NCBI GenBank assembly: GCA_033344895.1
Contig: JAWPMN010000001.1
Location: forward strand, 3,170,001-3,234,000
Direction: 5' to 3'
DNA from: Alphaproteobacteria bacterium
GTDB taxonomy: Bacteria; Pseudomonadota; Alphaproteobacteria; UBA8366; Aestuariispiraceae
DNA: 64,000 nt
Shown: piece after piece, positions 57,527 through 64,000 of the stretch
How positions within the stretch are numbered: position 1 is the stretch's first letter
Layout: every line of letters begins with the position of its first letter
Position numbers and translations under genes: made by a program
Notes under the pieces: generated by a model
Told to the model about the DNA's origin: nothing
The model's input: only the letters and a program-made list of their open reading frames with translations
The model's database searches: none

Positions 57527-57552
57527 GCCCTCATAAATCGTTAGAGCAGGCG

Positions 57553-57581
57553 AGGGGCGTCATTCGGCGCCCCTTGCTTTT
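57553..57581 (+). terminator. rho-independent terminator after the symporter
   Basis: AGGGGCG (57553-57559) pairs with CGCCCCT (57568-57574), eight-base loop, then TGCTTTT. Confidence 0.75.
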
Positions 57582-57593
57582 CGGCGGATCGGG

Positions 57594-58358
57594 TCAGGGA
57601 TCAAACCGGTCGAAGATTTCACGGAGATAGGCATCGGGGTTCTCCAGGAACCTCCGGGTTATACGGTAATGCGCTGTTTCGCGGTAATCGGCATTCCGGA
57701 TCGTATCCCCTTCCAGATACAGCAGATCGGCATTCGGATAGGCCATCAGGATCGGCGAATGCGTTGCCATGATGACCTGCGCTTCTCCGGATTCCTCCAG
57801 CGCATGCAGGATGGCGAGAAGCTGGATCTGACGATGGGGCGACAGCGCCGCCTCCGGCTCGTCCATGATGTAGATTCCCTTGCCGTTGAACCGGTCCTCG
57901 AAGAGCGACAGGAATGCCTCACCATGGGACTGCCTGTTCATGGACAATTCGCTATAGGAATTTTTGGCAGCCTGACCGGGCTCGTCGGACAACTCGTCCA
58001 GATAGCCGACGAAGTTGAAGAAGCTTTCCGCCCGAAGAAAGAAACCCCGCGTGACCTTGGGGCGCCATGAAAAGGTCAGCGCCTTTGCCAGCGGCTCCAC
58101 ATCGACAGTCTGATTGTAGTTGTGGTCACGGCTGCCACCGCCGACATTGAAGCCGCAATGGTGGGCAATCGTCTCCAGAATCGTCGACTTGCCGGACCCG
58201 TTCTCACCGACAAGGATCGTCACCGGAGTCGAGAAGGTCAAATCCAGGCCGTCCACGAGTGGAAGGTTCAAGGGGTAGTCCAGCCTGTCCCTCGGCGGCT
58301 CCCGGAAGTACATACGTTGCAGGAATGGGGCACCGAGCCCGAATTTGTCTGTCGCCAT
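57594..58358 (-). CDS. AAA/ABC-type ATPase
   Basis: A 254-residue predicted ATPase: Walker A VGENGSGKST, Walker B IYIMDEPEAAL, signature-like segment between (GEAFLSLFEDR) and an H-loop-like MATHSPILM. Family of stand-alone ATPases resembling SMC/RecF-like or defence ATPases. No partner nuclease is next to it; the SUMF remnant and tRNA follow. Confidence 0.85.
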   Translation of the reverse strand: MATDKFGLGAPFLQRMYFREPPRDRLDYPLNLPLVDGLDLTFSTPVTILVGENGSGKSTILETIAHHCGFNVGGGSRDHNYNQTVDVEPLAKALTFSWRPKVTRGFFLRAESFFNFVGYLDELSDEPGQAAKNSYSELSMNRQSHGEAFLSLFEDRFNGKGIYIMDEPEAALSPHRQIQLLAILHALEESGEAQVIMATHSPILMAYPNADLLYLEGDTIRNADYRETAHYRITRRFLENPDAYLREIFDRFDP

Positions 58359-58529
58359 CTCTAAACCGCTTCATGCATCTATTGCCGCGCGGCGCGCCCG
58401 AACGCCATTTGGCATTGAGCAGGAACTATAACAGAACAAAACATGATTAAAACAGAACAAATCAAGCAAATGCAAAAAATTGTCGAGGCGCGGCGGAATG
58501 GGGCCCAGGTGGTGGTCAGCCTTGTTTCG

Positions 58530-58661
58530 TCATCTCGACTCCCGCACCACCCTGAAGCCGGTAAGGGCGTTCCAGCGGTCCGGCGCATAGGACAGGCGTC
58601 GATCCACGATCAGATATTTCTGGACCTGTGCCCATGATCCGGATTTCAGGATCCGCTTGCA
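58530..58661 (-). pseudogene. remnant of a SUMF1/formylglycine-generating-enzyme-like gene
   Basis: The 43 codons before the TAA/TGA stop read CKRILKSGSWAQVQKYLIVD then DRWNALTGFRVVRE, the typical C-terminal end of FGE-sulfatase (SUMF1) domains (R-G-G-S-W ... GFRV). There is no matching upstream coding part. It is a 3' fragment left between the AAA ATPase and tRNA-Pro. The upstream codons to 58745 run into the terminator. Confidence 0.5.
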
Positions 58662-58731
58662 GTCGCCGCTTGCATCCGGAAGGCTTCCGTCGGTTGGAGC
58701 GATTTGGCTCATTAGGCCTTGATCGACCGAT

Positions 58732-58768
58732 AAAAAACCCCGCAACTCATTGAGTTTGCGGGGTTTTT
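58732..58768 (-). terminator. terminator of tRNA-Pro
   Basis: AAACCCCGCAA...TTGCGGGGTTT forms an 11-bp stem extended by a CTC/GAG inner stem, with T-tract on the minus strand. Starts two bases after the CCA of the tRNA. Confidence 0.85.
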
Positions 58769-58770
58769 AT

Positions 58771-58847
58771 TGGTCGGAGTGGCTGGATTTGAACCAACGA
58801 CCCCTGCCTCCCGAAGACAGTGCTCTACCAGGCTGAGCTACACTCCG
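58771..58847 (-). tRNA. tRNA-Pro (anticodon CGG)
   Basis: 77-base cloverleaf on the minus strand. Acceptor CGGAGTG/CACTCCG, D-arm GCTCAGCCTGGTAGAGCA, anticodon stem CTGTC/GGCAG with loop TTCGGGA (anticodon CGG), T-arm GGTTCAAATCC, CCA encoded at 58771-58773. Confidence 0.95.
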
Positions 58848-59037
58848 GCGTGGTGCATCGGCATTTTCGAGAGGGGCGGTCGGGTCCGTCCCTTGCCGAA
58901 GCGGATCGGCTTATAACGCCCCGATTGCCCCGACGCAAGACACGGATTGTTCACGAAACACGGAATTTTCATTTTCCTGCGATGCGCCTAGTCTGCGCGC
59001 CATTCAGGGGAAAACGAAAGATCGGACGGTGACGGCG

Positions 59038-59595
59038 ATGACGGATTTTGCGAAGGCGGTGATTTCCTACTGGTTCGGGGAATTGACGCGGAATGACTGG
59101 TTCGAGGTGAACGAAACCGTCGATCAGACGATTCGGGAGAGGTTCGGCGCCCTGCGCGAACGTCTGGCCGGCGATCCCGATTCCGCGTTCGCCGCGGCCG
59201 AGACGGCGCAGGGTGCGCTGGCGGTGCTGATTGTGCTGGACCAGTTTTCGCGCAATCTGCATCGCGGCACGGCGGAAGCCTTTGCCGCCGATCCCCTGGC
59301 CCGGGATATTGCGCGCCGTGCCATCGTACGCGGCCAGCACCTGGATCCGGACCTCCCGGAGATGGCCGGCCAGTTCTTCATTCTGCCGTTCGAGCACAGC
59401 GAAAACCTCGCGGATCAGGACTGGTGCTGTGCCTTCTGTGAGGTCATCGGCGACGCGATGTTCGCCGACTACGCCGAGCGGCACCGTGTGATCATTCGCC
59501 GTTTCGGTCGGTTCCCGCATCGCAACGCCGCATTGGGCCGTGAAACGACCCCCGAAGAGGCGGCCTTCCTGAAAGAGCCGGGATCGTCGTTCTGA
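59038..59595 (+). CDS. DUF924 family protein
   Basis: About 185 residues: 'VISYWFGELTRNDWFEVNETVDQTIRERFG', 'LDQFSRNLHRGTAEAFAADPLARDIA', and 'RFGRFPHRNAALGRETTPEEAAFL' are the DUF924 pattern. ATG at 59038; a GTG three codons upstream is possible. Function of the family is unknown. Confidence 0.9.
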   Translation: MTDFAKAVISYWFGELTRNDWFEVNETVDQTIRERFGALRERLAGDPDSAFAAAETAQGALAVLIVLDQFSRNLHRGTAEAFAADPLARDIARRAIVRGQHLDPDLPEMAGQFFILPFEHSENLADQDWCCAFCEVIGDAMFADYAERHRVIIRRFGRFPHRNAALGRETTPEEAAFLKEPGSSF

Positions 59596-59785
59596 CGGCA
59601 TAAATGCTGCGCCGCACTGTCACAGGATTGAAATCCGCGCGCAAATCGGCAGATACTTGATTCAACAGGTGTAGTTACGGCGGTTCGCGCCGCTCGCCGA
59701 CGCGATTGCCGGGATCCAGAAGGGGTGGGGGACCGCCCCCACGCGGTATGGCCCCCGCGCCCTTCCAAATGAAGGGAACGGAAAG

Positions 59786-60220
59786 ATGAGCGTCGCCGCC
59801 CTGCTGAGCAAGAAACCCAGCGATTCTATCATTACGGTGTCCGCCGAGACCTCGATTCGGGAGGCCTCGGAACTGTTGGCCAAGCACCGGATCGGCGCCG
59901 TGGTGGTCACGGAAGACAAGGACCGTGTCGTCGGTATCCTGTCCGAGCGCGATATCGTGCGCGGGCTGGCCGCGCGCGGTGCGTCGGTCATGACACAGAA
60001 GGTCGCCGATCTGATGACGGCGCCGGTTGAGACCTGCACGCCTTCGGAGGCCGCGGACGATATCATGCGGCGGATGAGCGATGGCCGGTTCCGCCATATG
60101 CCGGTGACCGAGGGCACCAAGCTCGTCGGCGTGATCTCGATCGGGGATGTGGTCAAGAACCGCATCACCACGTTGGAACAGGAAGCCAACGCGATGCGGG
60201 ACTATATCACGACGGGTTAG
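59786..60220 (+). CDS. CBS-domain protein (two CBS motifs)
   Basis: A 144-residue protein composed of two CBS motifs (~12-65: 'SIREASELLAKHRIGAVVVTEDKDRVVGILSERDIVRGL'; ~75-130: 'DLMTAPVETCTPSEAADDIMRRM'), often binding adenosine nucleotides. RBS AAGGGAACGG. Its end overlaps the IclR gene by four bases in convergent orientation. Confidence 0.9.
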   Translation: MSVAALLSKKPSDSIITVSAETSIREASELLAKHRIGAVVVTEDKDRVVGILSERDIVRGLAARGASVMTQKVADLMTAPVETCTPSEAADDIMRRMSDGRFRHMPVTEGTKLVGVISIGDVVKNRITTLEQEANAMRDYITTG

Positions 60221-60975
60221 TTCGTTCCCGCGTCATCCGACGGCAGGGAAACGGACCGGCAGGTCCGCAGCAGGGCGCCTATGGCCGGTCCGTCCGGATC
60301 AATCAGCTTTTCGTCCGTTGCGATGAGGGTGATCACCGTTTCCGCCTCTCCCTGCCAGTTCAGAACCGGCGCGGCGAGGGCGTAGAGTCCCGGAATGAAG
60401 TCACCGCCGACGCTGGCAAATCCGTCCTGCCGCACGGTTTCCTTCAATGACGGAATGTTTTGCGCCTTCTGGGCCCCTTCGGTCCGAAGCAGCGGGGCGG
60501 TCAGACCGTCCGGTGCGAAAGCCAGGAAGACGCGGCCGGTTGCCGATGTGGTCAGTGGCATGACCGTGCCGAGCCCCAGCGCCGTCACGATATGGTTTCG
60601 CGCGCGCTCCCACCGAACGATGACCGGGCCGGTTGCTCCCCAGACCGACAGCATGGCCGTATGGCCGGTTGCCGCGACGAGGTCCGGCAGAACATCCGCC
60701 GTCCGATTGACGAAATCGGTCCGGGTCAGCGCCGACAGACCCAGTTCCGTTGCGAATGGGCCGAGATCGTAACGGCCGGAGCGGGATTTCTGACTGAGCA
60801 TGCCCTGGGCCACGAGGCTGGCAAGGTAACGGTGCAGTTTGCTGGCCGACATGCCGGTGCGCTCGCTGACTTCCTTCAGGGACAGAGGGCCGGTTTCCTG
60901 GGCAAATACCTTCAGCACCGTCATGGCCGTGTCGACCGAACCGATGCCGCGACGATCCTCCGATTCCTGATGCAT
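60217..60975 (-). CDS. IclR family transcriptional regulator
   Basis: A 252-residue protein with N-terminal winged HTH ('VDTAMTVLKVFAQETGPLSLKEVSERTGMSASKLHRYLASLV') and C-terminal effector domain. It diverges from the CoA-dependent aromatic operon (100-base gap) and is the likely regulator. Confidence 0.9.
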   Translation of the reverse strand: MHQESEDRRGIGSVDTAMTVLKVFAQETGPLSLKEVSERTGMSASKLHRYLASLVAQGMLSQKSRSGRYDLGPFATELGLSALTRTDFVNRTADVLPDLVAATGHTAMLSVWGATGPVIVRWERARNHIVTALGLGTVMPLTTSATGRVFLAFAPDGLTAPLLRTEGAQKAQNIPSLKETVRQDGFASVGGDFIPGLYALAAPVLNWQGEAETVITLIATDEKLIDPDGPAIGALLRTCRSVSLPSDDAGTN

Positions 60976-61001
60976 TCGATGACCCTCAGTGGATACTGTT
61001 A

Positions 61002-61030
61002 TTGTCTAATGGTGAATGTACTGTATATTC
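61002..61030 (+). promoter_or_regulatory. candidate promoter with overlapping IclR operator
   Basis: TTGTCT (61002-61007), 16 bases, TATATT (61024-61029). GAATGTAC-T-GTATATTC at 61014-61030 is an imperfect palindrome (7 of 8 pairs) covering the -10, as for a repressed promoter. Confidence 0.45.
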
Positions 61031-61074
61031 GTGAAAAATGAAACGGGCAAAGCACCGGATCGAGGAGGACACCA

Positions 61075-62214
61075 ATGCGCGTAGCCATCATCGGCGCGGG
61101 ACCGGCGGGTCTGTATGCCGGAACGCTGTTGCGGCGGGAATTTCCCGTTAGCGATATCGAGATTTTCGAGCGCAATCCGGAAAATGTGACCTGGGGCTTC
61201 GGGGTGGTGTTTTCCGATACGGCGCTGGATTTTCTGCGCGAAGATGATCCTGAAACCCATGATGCCATCGTGCCCCATATGGAAATGTGGCGCGACCTGA
61301 CCCTCGATGTGCTGGGGGAATGCGTATCGATTGACGGTGTCGGTTTTGCGGCCGTCGGTCGTCTGCATCTTCTGCAACTGCTGACCGCCCGGGCGCGGGA
61401 GGTCGGGCTGGCGCCACAGTTCGGCGCGGATATCGGGGATCTGTCCCGCTTTCGGGATTATGACCTGATAATCGGCGCCGATGGTCTCAATTCGCTGGTC
61501 CGGCAATCGGCTGATTTCGGTGTGACGCTGGAATACCTGGACAACAAGTTCGTCTGGTACGGCACGAAACGGCCTTTCGATACACTGACCCAATCATTTC
61601 GGGAGTCGCGCCTGGGACGCTTCAATGCCCATCATTACCGTTACGCGCCGGGCATGAGCACCTTCATCGTCGAGACCGATTCAGCAACCTGGGAGGCCGC
61701 CGGTTTCGACGGTATGGAGGAGCCCGCGGCACGCGCTGTCTGTGAGGAGATCTTTGCCGATGTTCTGGAAGGGGCGCCGCTGGTCGCAAACAAGTCGCAT
61801 TGGCGGAACTTCCCGAAGCTGTGGTGCGACACCTGGCATCAGGACAACAAGGTCCTGATCGGGGATGCCCTGCATACCGCGCATTTTTCGATCGGTTCGG
61901 GCACCCGTCTGGCCATGGAGGATGCCATCGCCCTGATACGTGCGCTGAAGGAGCATCCGGGCGCTGTTCGGGACGGGCTGGCGGCCTATCAGGCGGCGCG
62001 CCAGCCGATCGTGAAGAAGATCGTCACCGCCGCCAACCGCAGCGCCGACTGGTATGAAGGCTTTGCCGCAAGAATGGACCTGCCTGTCTGGGATTTCGCG
62101 GACAGCTATATTCGCCGCGCGGGACGGATCGACGATGACCGCTTGCGCAAACTGGCGCCGCAATTCATGGCCGGGCTGGACGCCCATCGCGCGACGGAGG
62201 GGACGGGCGCATGA
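61075..62214 (+). CDS. FAD monooxygenase, probable salicyloyl-CoA 5-hydroxylase
   Basis: A 379-residue group A flavin monooxygenase: Rossmann VAIIGAGPAGLYAG, 'VTWGFGVVFSDTALDFL', and GD motif VLIGDALHTAHFSIGSGTRLAMEDA. This variant resembles enzymes acting on aryl-CoA thioesters (salicyloyl- or anthraniloyl-CoA). The next genes encode an aryl-CoA ligase and a gentisate dioxygenase, which favours salicyloyl-CoA. RBS GAGGAGGA. Stop overlaps the ligase start. Confidence 0.78.
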   Translation: MRVAIIGAGPAGLYAGTLLRREFPVSDIEIFERNPENVTWGFGVVFSDTALDFLREDDPETHDAIVPHMEMWRDLTLDVLGECVSIDGVGFAAVGRLHLLQLLTARAREVGLAPQFGADIGDLSRFRDYDLIIGADGLNSLVRQSADFGVTLEYLDNKFVWYGTKRPFDTLTQSFRESRLGRFNAHHYRYAPGMSTFIVETDSATWEAAGFDGMEEPAARAVCEEIFADVLEGAPLVANKSHWRNFPKLWCDTWHQDNKVLIGDALHTAHFSIGSGTRLAMEDAIALIRALKEHPGAVRDGLAAYQAARQPIVKKIVTAANRSADWYEGFAARMDLPVWDFADSYIRRAGRIDDDRLRKLAPQFMAGLDAHRATEGTGA

Positions 62215-63788
62215 GTGAGTACACAGATCTGGTTGCCGATGACTGCCCCGGTGCACGGGAGGTCTCGTTCTCGGTGCCGGAACGCTACAACGCGGCGTCG
62301 ATCCTGTTCGACAATCTTGCCGCGGGGCGCGGTGCCAGGCCGGCGATCCTGACCGAATCCGGCGCCCTGACCTATGCCGATCTGTGCGTACGGGCCTGCC
62401 GCATCGGAAACGGCTTGTTGGGGCTGGGCTGTCAGCGCGGTGAGCGGGTCATGCTGGTTCTGAACGACAGTCCGGATTATGCGGCCGCAATCTTCGGGGC
62501 GCTGCGCGCCGGCCTGGTTCCGGTCCTTGTCAACACGCTGTCACCGGCGGATCAGGTTGCCTATTTCGTTGCCGATTCCGGTGCCCGCGTGGCCCTAATC
62601 CATTCGGAACATCAGGCCCTGTTCGATGGGGCGGACGTGGCGCATCTGATCGCCCTGGACGGGGATGCAGGGCGCACCTGGGTCGATGGGCAATCTGCCG
62701 ATCTGGCCGTGGCCGACACCCATCGGGACGACATGGCGTTCTGGATGTATTCGTCCGGTTCCACCGGGCGGCCCAAGGGCGTCGTCCATCTGCATCACGA
62801 CATGGCCTATACGGTCGAGAGCTATGCCCGGAATGTCCTGGGCATTCGGGAGGACGATGTCTGCTTCTCGATACCGAAAATCTTCTTCGCGTACGGCTTC
62901 GGCAATTCGATCACCTTCCCCTTCGCGGTCGGCGCCGCCACGGCCCTTCTGCCCGATCGTCCGACCCCGTCGCGGATCTTCGATATGATCCGTGCTTGCC
63001 GCCCGACCCTGCTGTTCGCGCTGCCGACAGTCTATACGGCGCTGATCAAGAGCGCCGAAGCCGCGACCGCCGATCTGAGCTCTGTCCGGTTGTGCATTTC
63101 CGCGGCGGAGGTGCTGTCGGGCGACGTCTTCAATGCCTGGAAAGACCGGTTTGGTCATGAAATCGTTGAAGGTCTGGGGTCGACGGAGGTCCTGCATATC
63201 TATCTGTCAAACACGGTGGACAGGAAGCGTCTCGGCTCTGCCGGTTTGCGGGTTCCAGGCTATGAATTGAAGCTGACCGACCGCGAGGGCAGGGCAGTGC
63301 CCCCGGGGGAGGAGGGGATTCTCTGGGTTCGCGGCCAGTCCTCCGCACCGTGCTATTGGAACCGCCCGGACAAGACGGCGGAGACCATGCGGGGTGGATG
63401 GATCTGGACCGGGGATCGGTTCACGGTCGATGAGGACGGGTTCCATTTCTTCCGCGGCCGGGCCGATGATCTGATCAAGGTCAGCGGCCAGTGGGTCTAT
63501 CCGCTGGAGGTGGAGCTTTGCCTGATTGAGCACCCGAAGGTTCTGGAATGCGCCGTCATGGGCTTGCCCATGGCCGACGGACGAACCACCCTGGCGGCGG
63601 TGATTGCGCCGATGCCGGGAGTGGACGGCGGTGATGCGTTGGGCGAGGAACTGAAAGCCTATGTGAAGTCCGAGTTGTTGCCATACAAGTATCCGCGTCA
63701 GATCCGTTATCTGGACAGTCTGCCCAAGACCGGAACCGACAAGATCGACCGGCAGGCCTGCAAGCGTCTGTTGCTGGAAGATGCTTGA
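62211..63788 (+). CDS. aryl-CoA ligase (benzoate-CoA ligase family)
   Basis: A 525-residue adenylate-forming enzyme. 'MYSSGSTGRPKGVVHLHHDMAYTVESYARNVL' (P-loop), 'VEGLGSTEVLHIYLSN', and 'GRADDLIKVSGQWVYPLEVEL' with the final 'PKTGTDKIDRQACK' lysine are typical of benzoate/2-hydroxybenzoate-CoA ligases. It overlaps the previous gene (ATGA). Confidence 0.85.
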   Translation: MSEYTDLVADDCPGAREVSFSVPERYNAASILFDNLAAGRGARPAILTESGALTYADLCVRACRIGNGLLGLGCQRGERVMLVLNDSPDYAAAIFGALRAGLVPVLVNTLSPADQVAYFVADSGARVALIHSEHQALFDGADVAHLIALDGDAGRTWVDGQSADLAVADTHRDDMAFWMYSSGSTGRPKGVVHLHHDMAYTVESYARNVLGIREDDVCFSIPKIFFAYGFGNSITFPFAVGAATALLPDRPTPSRIFDMIRACRPTLLFALPTVYTALIKSAEAATADLSSVRLCISAAEVLSGDVFNAWKDRFGHEIVEGLGSTEVLHIYLSNTVDRKRLGSAGLRVPGYELKLTDREGRAVPPGEEGILWVRGQSSAPCYWNRPDKTAETMRGGWIWTGDRFTVDEDGFHFFRGRADDLIKVSGQWVYPLEVELCLIEHPKVLECAVMGLPMADGRTTLAAVIAPMPGVDGGDALGEELKAYVKSELLPYKYPRQIRYLDSLPKTGTDKIDRQACKRLLLEDA

Positions 63789-63815
63789 CCATTTGTCGAT
63801 GAGAGGAACGTCATC

Positions 63816-64000
63816 ATGAGCGAAACCAAGCCGATCACCGCCGAACGCCAGGCCTTCTATGACGAGATCCGACCGCTGAACATGACGCCGCTCTGGGAGG
63901 TGCTGCACGCCCTGGTGCCGAAGCAGCCGGCGACCCGGGTTCAACCGGTTCGTTGGCGGTATGACGATGTCCGTCCCTTTCTGATGGAAAGCGGCAGCCT
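63816..64000 (+). CDS. gentisate 1,2-dioxygenase, N-terminal part (3' end outside window)
   Basis: The first 61 codons read 'MSETKPITAERQAFYDEIRP', 'LNMTPLWEVLHALVPKQPATRVQPVRWRYDDVRPFLMESG', the usual start of gentisate dioxygenases. RBS GAGAGGAA. The enzyme would cleave gentisate to maleylpyruvate. Truncated by the window edge. Confidence 0.85.
   Translation, partial: MSETKPITAERQAFYDEIRPLNMTPLWEVLHALVPKQPATRVQPVRWRYDDVRPFLMESGS

Overview
Organism. The window is GC-rich and gene-dense, with alphaproteobacterial gene order (dapF-mtaB-ftsY; ffh-rpsP-rimM-trmD-rplS followed by leuC-leuD). This suggests a Rhodospirillales-like bacterium. A dmdA-acuI pair for dimethylsulfoniopropionate (DMSP) demethylation and acryloyl-CoA reduction, a non-pyrrolysine MttB-like methyltransferase and an Na+/alanine-type symporter point to a marine or osmolyte-using lifestyle. 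This placement is inference; no 16S gene is present. Layout. 0-2.4 kb: an M16 peptidase pair and a GNAT. 2.4-4.7 kb (minus): a mirror-symmetric cluster of two phage-tail-collar (MdpB-like) proteins flanked by two DUF6916-like proteins. 5.2-18.4 kb: the most unusual locus, a 2396-residue LEPR/DUF4347/cadherin-repeat surface protein followed by a TolC-type lipoprotein, a soluble periplasmic adaptor, a GAF-HlyD adaptor and a fused M50-protease/HlyD membrane protein, with no ABC ATPase. 18.5-20.6 kb: dmdA-acuI. 21-25.1 kb: a REC-HPt protein, ilvC and a chemoreceptor. 25.3-36 kb: core SRP, translation, lysine and leucine genes, with a small unknown gene wedged between leuC and leuD. 36.1-38.7 kb: a VOC protein and an ECF sigma / putative anti-sigma / CpxP-like / EF-hand envelope module. 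38.8-44.7 kb: Sua5, ParA, DUF1835, SDR, 2OG-oxygenase and mmsA. 44.7-46.2 kb: a low-GC mini-island of orphan genes. 46.2-51.3 kb (minus): an apparent operon of a DMT transporter, a malyl-CoA thioesterase-like protein, a Sel1/PG-binding/caspase protein and a mesaconyl-CoA hydratase-like MaoC. 51.5-57.5 kb: pdxY, MttB-like, amidohydrolase, PAS and AGCS symporter. 57.6-58.9 kb: an AAA ATPase, a SUMF1-like gene remnant and tRNA-Pro(CGG). 59-64 kb: DUF924, CBS, then an IclR-controlled operon (FAD hydroxylase, aryl-CoA ligase, gentisate dioxygenase) that fits salicylate degradation through CoA thioesters. How the genes work together. The strongest candidate for an undescribed system is the 5.2-18.4 kb cluster: a giant adhesin with a His/Cys caspase-like DUF4347 domain and an N-terminal LEPR motif instead of a Sec signal, encoded with a complete envelope-spanning conduit whose inner-membrane part is a zinc metalloprotease rather than an ABC transporter. 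Catabolic genes (dmdA-acuI, mmsA, malyl/mesaconyl-CoA enzymes) feed propionyl-CoA and C4-C5 CoA ester metabolism. All functions are read from sequence by eye; no database search was run.
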